This document shows, in pieces, positions 52,941 to 60,441 of a DNA stretch of 64,000 nt (the stretch's first letter is position 1; the number at the start of each line of letters is the position of its first letter). The notes beneath the pieces were generated by a model. That model was not told the DNA's origin, made no database searches, and saw nothing but the letters and a program-made list of their open reading frames with translations. The position numbers were made by a program, and so were the translations under genes. Origin of the DNA: JBEKTW01 sp049515655 (GTDB lineage Bacteria > Bacteroidota > Ignavibacteria > UBA10030 > SZUA-254); contig JBEKTW010000001.1 in NCBI GenBank assembly GCA_049515655.1, positions 310,001-374,000 on the forward strand. The letters are read 5' to 3'.

Positions 52941-53396
52941 ATGGCTTATATCGAGCAAAATCTTATTGTAGGGGAAAACGTTATCTACCGTGCAAAACTT
53001 CATTGGATAATTTTCCAATGGACGATAATTTGGTTTGCCATTTCGATGATATGCTTCTCAGGAAACGTAAACTCAGCCGGGATAATTTTTCTTGCCCTTG
53101 CCATTGTACTAGGTATCTTCAGGATTCTCGACTACACTACGTCTGAGTTCGGTGTCACAAACAAGAGAGTACTCATTAAGGTTGGATGGGCTCAAAGACG
53201 CTCTCTCGAGCTCTTGCTTACAAAAATCGAGAGCATCGCTGTAGTGCAAGATCTCCAAGGCAAAATGCTTGGCTACGGAACGATAATCATCACCGGAACC
53301 GGCGGATCAAAAGAAGTCTTCCCGAGCATTACCAATCCTTTCGAATTCAGAATGAAACTGCAAGAGCAGATTTCGAATGTCCAGGAATCAAAATAG
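52941..53396 (+). CDS. Bacterial PH (bPH2) domain membrane protein
   Basis: A 151-residue protein with two membrane helices (IIFQWTIIWFAISMICF and AGIIFLALAIVLGIFRIL) followed by a YdbT-type bacterial PH domain: SEFGVTNKRVLIKVGW, LLLTKIESIAVVQDLQGKM, LGYGTIIITGTGG. The family is linked to membrane or lipid sensing. GAAAGGAG lies at the right distance before the ATG. It is a single gene between two repeat sites. Confidence 0.75.
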   Translation: MAYIEQNLIVGENVIYRAKLHWIIFQWTIIWFAISMICFSGNVNSAGIIFLALAIVLGIFRILDYTTSEFGVTNKRVLIKVGWAQRRSLELLLTKIESIAVVQDLQGKMLGYGTIIITGTGGSKEVFPSITNPFEFRMKLQEQISNVQESK

Positions 53397-53469
53397 ATCA
53401 GTTGGTGGCCACTTCCGCTTAGATACAAGAAATGACACTGGAAAATATCGAAGTCAGAAAATGCCCCCC

Positions 53470-53546
53470 TCACCACTTTTGCCGCGGGCGATTGGTGTAT
53501 GTGTGGATTCGCAAGAGTGTTGCATGTCTTTGCGGGGCCGTTCTGC
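53470..53546 (+). repeat. attC-like palindromic site 4
   Basis: CACCA...GCC-GC-GGGC-GAT-TGGTG forms an imperfect hairpin around the shared core GCGATTGGTGTATG (53488-53501). The right end is GTTCTGC (53540-53546). Confidence 0.45.
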
Positions 53547-53585
53547 GCCATTGTTTCGCGCCCCAATTCATGACCTGAGAAATTC

Positions 53586-54272
53586 ATGCGCTTCTACTTA
53601 CACGACGTAACAGGAATACGGACCCTTACTCGGATCGCTTTTGATGAATCGTTCGCTGACATAAGCACACTGGTTGCTCTATACGATGAACTCACGGAAT
53701 CCCGAAAGAAGCGACCCGATATCAAATACGAGGCTCTAAAAAGATCAGCTATCTTCTTGATAGTAACTGCATGGGAGACTTTTGTCGAGGACACTATCCT
53801 CGACTCATTTGAGGAGCGTCTCAACTCTGCACGGACAGCAAAGGTTATCAAATCCACGTTCGAGGCCGCTGCAGATTCCTGGCTGGGTAGCCATAAGAAT
53901 AGAGTTCCTCTACCCTCAGAACTGGCCGACTGGGCTGGCTCAGGATGGAAGAAAATACTTACTGCGCAAGCACGCAAGGATGTCAATTCACTGAACACGC
54001 CAAATTCCGACAATCTTGAACACCTCTTTAAAAAGTACTTGGGCGTCTCTCTTGAAACGGCCTGGAAAATGCCAAAGAAATCATTCGCGCAAACCCGACG
54101 TCAGCTCGATTTATTGATAATGCTCAGAGGCCGGATCGCTCATATCTCAAAGCGGGTTTTTGCCCATTACCGTTCCGTGTCTCGCAAGGAGGTCACTGAC
54201 GCAATGAAACTCATACTCTCTTTAGTTGATGCCATCGAGAGGAACTTAGGGATTCAGAGAACACAAGCATGA
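53586..54272 (+). CDS. HEPN-domain protein, RiboL-PSP-HEPN-like
   Basis: A 228-residue helical protein. TAWETFVEDTILDSFEERL near residue 61 and LLIMLRGRIAH near 177 match the two-part layout of RiboL-PSP-HEPN (MAE_28990-like) proteins. Arg181 and His186 make the R-x4-H motif (RGRIAH) of RNA-cutting HEPN folds. Family members are predicted toxins in antiphage systems. It starts 40 bp after site 4 and is followed by site 5, so it stands alone, without an obvious antitoxin partner. Confidence 0.72.
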   Translation: MRFYLHDVTGIRTLTRIAFDESFADISTLVALYDELTESRKKRPDIKYEALKRSAIFLIVTAWETFVEDTILDSFEERLNSARTAKVIKSTFEAAADSWLGSHKNRVPLPSELADWAGSGWKKILTAQARKDVNSLNTPNSDNLEHLFKKYLGVSLETAWKMPKKSFAQTRRQLDLLIMLRGRIAHISKRVFAHYRSVSRKEVTDAMKLILSLVDAIERNLGIQRTQA

Positions 54273-54315
54273 CGCCCTCCACTTCTGTTTCCGATCCGCG
54301 CGCGAAACAACGAGC

Positions 54316-54448
54316 GCATAACAAGCACGAATACGTCGCTGGTAAACAAAGCCGATGACAATAAAGCCTCACTCACCACTTCTGCCACTGGCGATTGGTG
54401 TATGAGTAGATTCGCAATAGGATTGTGTTATCTTGCAGGACGTTATGC
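54316..54448 (+). repeat. attC-like palindromic site 5, best preserved
   Basis: GCATAAC (54316-54322) and GTTATGC (54442-54448) are exact complements, matching the outer core sites of integron attC. Between them is a nested hairpin (CTCA, CACCA, GCC / GGC, TGGTG, TGAG) around the shared core at 54391-54404. Total length of 133 bp is within the attC range. Confidence 0.6.
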
Positions 54449-54497
54449 GTAAGTGGCGCACTATTCCACAACTAAGGACACAACCAGAGATACTACA

Positions 54498-55049
54498 ATG
54501 AAAACTGAAGATGGGGTCTTCATCCTTGAATGTCTGAGGGAATCCGATCCCGGTTCCGAGGGTCAGTTGCTTTCCAACCTCTTCCGAATCATGAGGGTGA
54601 AACATCAGTATATCGAGGTGCGAACCAAGTATCAATTCTTGGCATTGATGAAGCAGTCGCCATTCACCACGATACATCTCACCACGCATGGTTCCGTTTC
54701 CAAGAAAGACGCATTCCTCGGGCTCTGGGCGCACGATGGCACTTTGACGCAAAAGCGATTCGACCTTATCAAAGACAGACTGCAAGGTATCACTGTTGTC
54801 TGTACAGCTTGCAAATCAGGCGACGAGGCTTTCCGTAAGGATTTCATTCAAACGACCGGATGCGCTTGTTTCATAGCTCCCAAAGGAAGCCCGAAGTTCC
54901 ACAACTCCGTCTTTTTTTCTCACATACTTTATCACAAGCACTTCGTGCTCAAACAGTCGTTCGAAAAAGCCGTAAAGAGCTACCGGTCGCTATATAAGAA
55001 TCCTCATGATTTTCAGATTATCAAACGAGAGACTTCGATACACAAATGA
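54498..55049 (+). CDS. Small CHAT-like caspase-fold protease
   Basis: A 183-residue protein that looks like a bare CHAT domain (clan CD cysteine protease). TTIHLTTHGS holds His64 and VVCTACKSGDEAF holds Cys105. The later GCACFIAPKGSPKFHNSVFF and QSFEKAVKSYRSLY fit the family layout. CHAT proteases act in caspase-like antiphage systems, usually beside a sensor domain or protein. None is fused here, and the neighbours are HEPN and DUF5677 genes. The ATG at 54498 is preferred over 54453. Confidence 0.65.
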   Translation: MKTEDGVFILECLRESDPGSEGQLLSNLFRIMRVKHQYIEVRTKYQFLALMKQSPFTTIHLTTHGSVSKKDAFLGLWAHDGTLTQKRFDLIKDRLQGITVVCTACKSGDEAFRKDFIQTTGCACFIAPKGSPKFHNSVFFSHILYHKHFVLKQSFEKAVKSYRSLYKNPHDFQIIKRETSIHK

Positions 55050-55071
55050 CTAACTGAGTGCGGGCCACTTC

Positions 55072-55212
55072 GCCTAACATTTTTAAAAGGGTGAAAGTCA
55101 AGTAAAATATTCTTCAGCCCACGACGCCCACCATCAGGATGAATGGCGGGTGGGTGGGATTCTGAGTATATTGCTCTTCAAGACATGACACTTAATGTTG
55201 TGCATGTTGGCA
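55072..55212 (+). repeat. attC-like palindromic site 6 (second family)
   Basis: GCCTAAC (55072-55078) matches the RYYYAAC consensus and pairs with GTTGGC (55206-55211) apart from one bulge. Its right 90 bp repeats the site at 52,233. Confidence 0.5.
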
Positions 55213-55228
55213 TTGATGTGTGGAATAT

Positions 55229-56185
55229 ATGACTTCGGATCCAATGTCTGAATTACATTTCAGAGAAATTCCCGATGAACGTCTTCGCGAAATTCTCTCT
55301 CAACTCTCTCTCGGCCTTGAACGCACAACAGACTTCGGCATGCATTTGCTCAAGTGGTTTGCAGAAGTGGATTCGTCGGAAAGACATCGTATTGTTTTCA
55401 TGATGCTCCTTCGCCAGTTCCTTGAACTTCTCGATGCCATTTCAATCCTAGTGCGTCAATCTTCGATCGATCCATGCAAGCCGGTACTTCGCTCGATGTT
55501 TGAAATCTTCCTTTCGTTCGAATACATGCTTCAAGAGGACACCAAAAAACGGGCTAACGCCTTCGTTGTAGCCTACATCTACAGTGTCTTACGAGACTAT
55601 CGAAAGGCCGATCCTTCAACAGCAGAAGGGAAAGAACATATCCGCAAGATCATGTCAAATCAAAAATTCCCTGTCAGTTCCAGCCCGACCAATCCGGACT
55701 GGGCTACCAACATTCAAATGCTTGAGACGGAGCTTGCTCTCCCTGACTATGAGGAGACAAGGAAGGAATACATCAGCCTGCAAGCAAAAACGCACGGATA
55801 TCCACGATGGTATTCTCTGTATGATGGTCCGAGGAGTATTGAACAGCTAGCGGCGCGAGTTAAACTCTCAGCCTTGTACGAGTCGCACTACAGAGTATGG
55901 TCGGGTCCGTTACACGGCACAGATGTTTTCGCGAATAAGTCTTCCCCCATTGGTCAAGGTAAAGTTGGCGTCGTCCAAATTCGCTATGTGAAGGATGCAC
56001 AACTCGTTTGCGCGAATGCTTTCACGATTGCGCTTGGCCTTTTTCGCACGTTTGTCGATGCTCTTCTACCCGAATATCAAGGTCAATTGAAGAGCTGGTT
56101 CCAGACGATGTTTGAGTACGGCGCAATAGTAAACGGACCAGATTTTATAAATGTGATAGTGGAGCCGCCATCGAGTGGCAGCTAA
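55229..56185 (+). CDS. DUF5677-family protein
   Basis: A 318-residue helical protein resembling DUF5677: LLRQFLELLDAISILV, PVLRSMFEIFLSFEYML and the late SHYRVWSGPLHGTD. The last motif places Arg222 and His229 six residues apart, compatible with the R-x4-6-H pattern of HEPN folds, though membership is not certain. GTG at 55220 is an alternative start. It sits between repeat sites 6 and 7 as a single-gene unit. Confidence 0.6.
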   Translation: MTSDPMSELHFREIPDERLREILSQLSLGLERTTDFGMHLLKWFAEVDSSERHRIVFMMLLRQFLELLDAISILVRQSSIDPCKPVLRSMFEIFLSFEYMLQEDTKKRANAFVVAYIYSVLRDYRKADPSTAEGKEHIRKIMSNQKFPVSSSPTNPDWATNIQMLETELALPDYEETRKEYISLQAKTHGYPRWYSLYDGPRSIEQLAARVKLSALYESHYRVWSGPLHGTDVFANKSSPIGQGKVGVVQIRYVKDAQLVCANAFTIALGLFRTFVDALLPEYQGQLKSWFQTMFEYGAIVNGPDFINVIVEPPSSGS

Positions 56186-56294
56186 CATGCCAAGCACTCG
56201 ACAATGAAACTATGACGACCAGATGCAGCCACGCTCAAGACCTTTGCTCACATGAATGACAATTATAGTCCGCTCCAGCGTTGCGTTGTTACGC
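56180..56294 (+). repeat. attC-like palindromic site 7
   Basis: AGCTAAC (56180-56186) overlaps the previous stop codon, and the right end is GTTACGC (56288-56294). The inside contains AAGACCTTTGCTCAC, similar to the left arm of site 3. Confidence 0.4.
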
Positions 56295-56333
56295 TGAACC
56301 ATCATGCGTCATATGTTTAGAAAGGTCTGACCA

Positions 56334-57023
56334 ATGAAAATCCTCGGTATCATTGATCCATCCGCTCTAGCCTTCTTTGACTTCTGTCTTTTCCTGACTT
56401 GGATCGGCTTTGTTGTAATTGGCCGCGATCTCGCTACCTTCAACTCAAAAAGGACAAGAATCACCGAATTCCTTGACAACCTGAAAGCATTCATGGAATC
56501 AAAAGGCACAGACCGTGAAGCGTATGGCAAGATGGTATACCAATCAGCCTTGATCCAAGGTGATCTTGGCGATTTTGGAGTCATGTCATACAAACCTCCA
56601 GGGGCCAACTATTTTATCCACAATTATCAGCTCGTCGTAAACATGCTCTCCGAGTTGGATCAGTGGATTCACACTGATGACGTTTTTCATGTCTTCCGCC
56701 CCGGCCAAGGTTTAGCTCGTACAATTCATGAAGCCTTGCTTCGCTATCTCGGTGTACTCGATCAAAGAATCCGGCAAACGAAGAGCAACCAGAGAAATCC
56801 GCTATTAGTAATGCGCGAAGGAATTTCGTGGCTCTTGTCATTACCGATAGCAACTCTCGCATTCCTCGGACTCGCTGGAGAAAGCTTATTCATGACCCTG
56901 AGACATAGTCTTTTGATGCGACTTGTTTCTGCGGTGCTGACACTAGTAACCATCTTATCTGCCATCGTCTCTCTTTTTGCGGGTTGGTCTCAGTTTGTTG
57001 CAATTATCAAAGGTTGGCTTTAG
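56334..57023 (+). CDS. Membrane protein, unknown function
   Basis: A 229-residue protein with an N-terminal helix (FFDFCLFLTWIGFVVIG), a soluble middle of about 125 residues, and two C-terminal helices (LLSLPIATLAFLGLAG and LVTILSAIVSLFAGW). I do not recognise a family. It is only 54 bp from the next HEPN gene with no repeat site between, so the two probably share one cassette and may act together, for example as membrane partner and toxin. Confidence 0.55.
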   Translation: MKILGIIDPSALAFFDFCLFLTWIGFVVIGRDLATFNSKRTRITEFLDNLKAFMESKGTDREAYGKMVYQSALIQGDLGDFGVMSYKPPGANYFIHNYQLVVNMLSELDQWIHTDDVFHVFRPGQGLARTIHEALLRYLGVLDQRIRQTKSNQRNPLLVMREGISWLLSLPIATLAFLGLAGESLFMTLRHSLLMRLVSAVLTLVTILSAIVSLFAGWSQFVAIIKGWL

Positions 57024-57077
57024 ATATACGGCAAAGAACACGTCGTGAGTAACGTCGTCTAGAAGTAAAAGAAAATC

Positions 57078-57674
57078 ATGATCTCGAACGCCACAGCGAT
57101 AGCCAATAAAGTTCTTGCGTCCCATAACACGATGTTGTGGCAATTTCATTCTTCTCTCAGCAGGCAGGTAGCGCTTGCAACTTCTGCCACGAACGCAGAT
57201 GAGTGCAGACAGAACGTCGCAGTTTGCGTTCTGCTTTCCGTATCACTGGTAGAGACGTTCTTCAATATGTTTTTTCGTATCGTTGTAAGCGAGGTTGGGT
57301 TCACTCAATTTAGCGCGCAAATCCTACAGGACTTTAAAAACCAGGTGTCACTCGAATATAAGATTAAGGAATGGCCTAAGTTGATATTTGGTAAGAACAT
57401 CGACTTTAGCCAAGGGATGGGACAGAAATTCATTCAACTCAAAAATATGCGTAACTGGCTAATGCACTTCACGAGTACATTTGAATCTTTTAGCTTTGAT
57501 AACATCACCGTTCAAGGATTGGCGGATATCTCAAAGTATGAAGCACTTAACGCTCGCGATGCTGCTGAGGCTCTAACCATCGCAGAGGGTTTTATCGCAG
57601 AACTTTTGAAGCTGCGTGGCGTACAACCTGAGCATATGCCATTCCAATTACAGTTTTGGCTTGGCAAAGGATAG
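57078..57674 (+). CDS. HEPN-like protein
   Basis: A 198-residue helical protein. FIQLKNMRNWLMHFTS holds Arg125-Asn126 and His130, the R-(N)-x3-H pattern that marks active HEPN ribonucleases. An upstream helix with SLVETFFNMFFRIV resembles the first HEPN helix. It follows the membrane protein gene by 54 bp. A toxin or abortive-infection role is a family-based inference. Confidence 0.65.
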   Translation: MISNATAIANKVLASHNTMLWQFHSSLSRQVALATSATNADECRQNVAVCVLLSVSLVETFFNMFFRIVVSEVGFTQFSAQILQDFKNQVSLEYKIKEWPKLIFGKNIDFSQGMGQKFIQLKNMRNWLMHFTSTFESFSFDNITVQGLADISKYEALNARDAAEALTIAEGFIAELLKLRGVQPEHMPFQLQFWLGKG

Positions 57675-57841
57675 GTATGTCCGCATTGCAATCCCCTATA
57701 TCAGACCAATGGGATCGCGTCGATCAGACTCCCGTTTAACGGATGATTCAAGCTTGGATCCCTCAAATTCTATATTGTGGCGTTCGCAGTCGAATATTTC
57801 TCACTCAATAACAATTGGGCTCCCGAGCTGAGAGAGTACTG
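57675..57841. other. Gap with no clear repeat site
   Basis: This 167-bp gap after the HEPN gene has no convincing copy of the palindromic sites. CGTTTAACGG at about 57736 is the only core-like sequence. Confidence 0.3.
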
Positions 57842-58096
57842 ATGACTTCATTAGATCTAGTAGGAGCGTTCGAGGGTCTTTGGGTTGATATCGAGTGTCC
57901 AGATTGCAAGATTTCGACTCGCGTGCATCTTAAGGAAATAATAATCCAATCTTCGATTATCTGTAGGGGTTGCTATAAGAGCTACGACCTGGTTCAAAGT
58001 GGTGCAAGTGGAACAAAGTCCGAGAGGAAGATCAAAGCATTAGAAGGCGAAATGAATTCTTTTGACAAAATGATCAAGATAAATCTAAAATTTTAA
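57842..58096 (+). CDS. Small zinc-ribbon protein paired with a nuclease-like gene
   Basis: An 84-residue protein with CPDC (near 19) and CRGC (near 42) forming one zinc ribbon, then a charged helical tail (SERKIKALEGEMNSFDKM). The ATG at 57842 is preferred over a longer frame. The next gene, a PD-(D/E)XK nuclease candidate, starts 15 bp later, so the two form a two-gene unit. Confidence 0.6.
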   Translation: MTSLDLVGAFEGLWVDIECPDCKISTRVHLKEIIIQSSIICRGCYKSYDLVQSGASGTKSERKIKALEGEMNSFDKMIKINLKF

Positions 58097-58111
58097 CGAC
58101 TGAGGTATGAA

Positions 58112-59089
58112 ATGCCGATGTTTGCTCCTTACTTGAAAAATCTACGCGTAAAACTACAGGATAGAAAAGATGCAGTCCTAAGAGCGAACATGGACTATTT
58201 GGACAGTCATCTAAGAACTTTTCTCGATTTTGTTTCCACTCAGTCACTATTATCAGCAATTACAGCTGAATTGGATAATTTGTTGCCAGCGGATGAAAGA
58301 AAGAAACTCTTCGAGGATTTAGATTCAGCTCATAATCAGATCAAACTCCCGGATGAAGAAGAGAAAATGGCTGCGCACTTACTGATAATTTTGAGGTATC
58401 TTATTGACCGATCATACACAGGAGAACTTTACCAGAAAATGACAGCGATGTTGGGTAGCAGTAATTTCAATGAAAGTGTAAGTGAATACACTGACCAACT
58501 ATTCCTACCATTATATCACTACTATGACGAACGAATAGACGATGGGGATTTATTGCTGTATCTTCTGCTTAAATATAAGCGGGTATGCGAATGGTTCGAC
58601 AGGGACACACTTTTCAACTTGACGATGGAGGATTCAGGAAAAAGAGAGGCGGTCCTTGATTCACATCTCCGCAGATTTTTGATGCTAGAGGGTTTTGATT
58701 ATCCTTTTTCGACCCCCCTCTCACCCAAGGGAAGACCTGACATCATGGTACAAATTGAAGAAAAGCCATTGTCATTGGAGATTAAGCTATTTGACGAGGG
58801 AGCTTATGGCAAGAGTTATTTGAAAAAGGGTTTCAATCAAGCACTCAAATACGCGGAGGATTACCATCAACCAACGGGTTATTTATTGGTTTTTAATCTA
58901 AGCGAAAAGCTGTTGCAGTTTGGCAAGAATTCCTCGGACGACTATTTCCCGAAGATCCAGGTGCAGAACAAAACGATTTTCTTAATCCCTGTTAATCTTC
59001 ACCCCATCACCATCACGGCGAGCAAAGAAAAGGAAGCACAAATTGTCGTCTTCGAAGAAGAATATCTTGTTTCACCTGAGACCCAGTAG
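58112..59089 (+). CDS. PD-(D/E)XK nuclease-like protein
   Basis: A 325-residue protein. The C-terminal half shows the PD-(D/E)XK core: a helix with Glu179 (REAVLDSHLRRFLMLEGF), then GRPDIMVQI (Asp210), SLEIKLFD (Glu223, Lys225), and GFNQALKYAED with a conserved Gln243. The N-terminal 170 residues are helical and unrecognised. Such folds occur in restriction, repair and antiphage nucleases. Together with the zinc-ribbon protein before it, it forms an unnamed two-gene system. Confidence 0.65.
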   Translation: MPMFAPYLKNLRVKLQDRKDAVLRANMDYLDSHLRTFLDFVSTQSLLSAITAELDNLLPADERKKLFEDLDSAHNQIKLPDEEEKMAAHLLIILRYLIDRSYTGELYQKMTAMLGSSNFNESVSEYTDQLFLPLYHYYDERIDDGDLLLYLLLKYKRVCEWFDRDTLFNLTMEDSGKREAVLDSHLRRFLMLEGFDYPFSTPLSPKGRPDIMVQIEEKPLSLEIKLFDEGAYGKSYLKKGFNQALKYAEDYHQPTGYLLVFNLSEKLLQFGKNSSDDYFPKIQVQNKTIFLIPVNLHPITITASKEKEAQIVVFEEEYLVSPETQ

Positions 59090-59093
59090 ATGA

Positions 59094-59196
59094 GCATTAA
59101 GTGCCAAAGTGGTGTGCTTGAAGATCAAAACTCAATCATTAGAAAACTCAAAGGCGTGGATGCCATCGTTGGGTGAATCGCCCCGACGCGTTATCC
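59094..59196 (+). repeat. attC-like palindromic site 8, weak
   Basis: GCATTAAGTGCC (from 59094) resembles the left ends of sites 5 and 7, and GCGTTATCCG ends it (GTTATCC at 59190-59196). The inner core is not conserved. Confidence 0.3.
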
Positions 59197-59316
59197 GACT
59201 CTCGTAATGGGTCCGATCCGAAGGTACTGTTACAGGAGATCCTACCGGATAGGGATCTACGATCTGAAGTGTGAGTTGGATGTAGAAGAGAGATCATTAT
59301 CTATACTAGGTGCCGT

Positions 59317-59964
59317 ATGAAACTACCGATCATCTTTTTCGTCTTCATGTTCTCTGCGATCATCGGATGCCACTCAGCAGAAGTGACTACATTTGGTGAA
59401 AGAAGATACCCTCCGACATATAACTATGATGTAAAAGTGTATACCGACTTAACGACTATACCCGGAAAATATGAAGAAATAGGTTATGTCGAGGCAAAAG
59501 GTGGAATTACGGTTAGCAAACAGGCTTTGCTGGATGATATGATTGAGCAGGCAAAGCAACATGGAGCACATGCACTTATAAAGGTTGAGTTCTATGACCG
59601 TCCTGAATATAGCAGGCAGATTGGTAATTTTGAAAAACCAGCAGCAAAAGGCGTTATGATTCGCTATTTATCAAATGTATCAAATAGGTCCGAACCTTAC
59701 AGTACAAGCGGCCCCATGACAATACGCGCTTTGGGATTTTCAATTACTGAAGATGGGACGATAGTAGATGTTGAGACAAATTCACCCGCTGAAAGCGCAG
59801 GGATTAAGAAGGGCGATAGGATTTTAATAGTAGATAAGAAGCCATTCCCAGTGGGGGACAAATTAATGTTGTTTCAATTACTCGATGGTTATGCCAATAC
59901 GATTGTTGCCTTCGAAATCGTACGCGATATGAAATCGATAACTGTTGAGGTCACAAGAAGATGA
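59317..59964 (+). CDS. Lipoprotein with C-terminal PDZ domain
   Basis: A 215-residue lipoprotein: signal peptide with lipobox AIIGC (Cys18), a domain with QALLDDMIEQAKQHGAHALIKVEFYD that resembles small stress-lipoprotein folds, and a PDZ domain (GFSITEDGTIVDVETNSPAESAGIKKGDRI) near residues 140-170. PDZ domains bind C-terminal peptides, often in envelope quality control. It is the last gene of the accessory region. Confidence 0.65.
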   Translation: MKLPIIFFVFMFSAIIGCHSAEVTTFGERRYPPTYNYDVKVYTDLTTIPGKYEEIGYVEAKGGITVSKQALLDDMIEQAKQHGAHALIKVEFYDRPEYSRQIGNFEKPAAKGVMIRYLSNVSNRSEPYSTSGPMTIRALGFSITEDGTIVDVETNSPAESAGIKKGDRILIVDKKPFPVGDKLMLFQLLDGYANTIVAFEIVRDMKSITVEVTRR

Positions 59965-60110
59965 CGAAGCGAGGACGTTAAAGAAGATCTGACAAACGAT
60001 AGATAGAAAAAGGTGGCCCGCCTCCCGTTTATAGGGACCTTGCCTTGTTGAATCTGTGTAGCCTAATCCTTACATTCTGTGGCAAGTCGTCTTCACAGGA
60101 GAACAGGCCC

Positions 60111-60434
60111 ATGCGAAAGTACCATCACTTAGGAATACCAACGACCGCCAAGCGGGACAACGAGACATATCTGGAAAAGTTCAAGGTCTATGTTTCGGGA
60201 TACGAAACGAGTCCCTATAGAATCGAATGGATGCGCTACGAAGCGGAGTGTCAGGTTCCGGATCTGGTCAAGACGGTTCCACATGTCGCCTTTGAGGTCG
60301 ACGACCTCGAAGCCGAACTCGCTGGTAAGAATGTCCTGATAGGGCCGAACAGCCCTTCTGAAGGCGTGCTCGTTGCGTTCATCGTCGATGACGGTGCGCC
60401 GGTCGAGTTCATCCAATTCACGGGAGGGAAGTAG
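60111..60434 (+). CDS. VOC (glyoxalase-like) superfamily protein
   Basis: A 107-residue protein with one vicinal-oxygen-chelate module: KYHHLGIPT at the start, VPHVAFEVDDLEAELAGK in the middle and PVEFIQFTG at the end, each carrying a possible metal ligand (His, Glu). The ATG at 60111 has AGGAG upstream. It stops 7 bp before an aldo-keto reductase gene, so the two are probably one transcript dealing with small carbonyl or sugar compounds. Confidence 0.75.
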   Translation: MRKYHHLGIPTTAKRDNETYLEKFKVYVSGYETSPYRIEWMRYEAECQVPDLVKTVPHVAFEVDDLEAELAGKNVLIGPNSPSEGVLVAFIVDDGAPVEFIQFTGGK

Positions 60435-60441
60435 GAAAGCC

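Noticed and set aside
57040..57077. GTAACGTC...CTAGAAG resembling the right end and flank of mobile element B
   Set aside because: The match is short, includes flanking bases that should not belong to the element, and no left end is found nearby.
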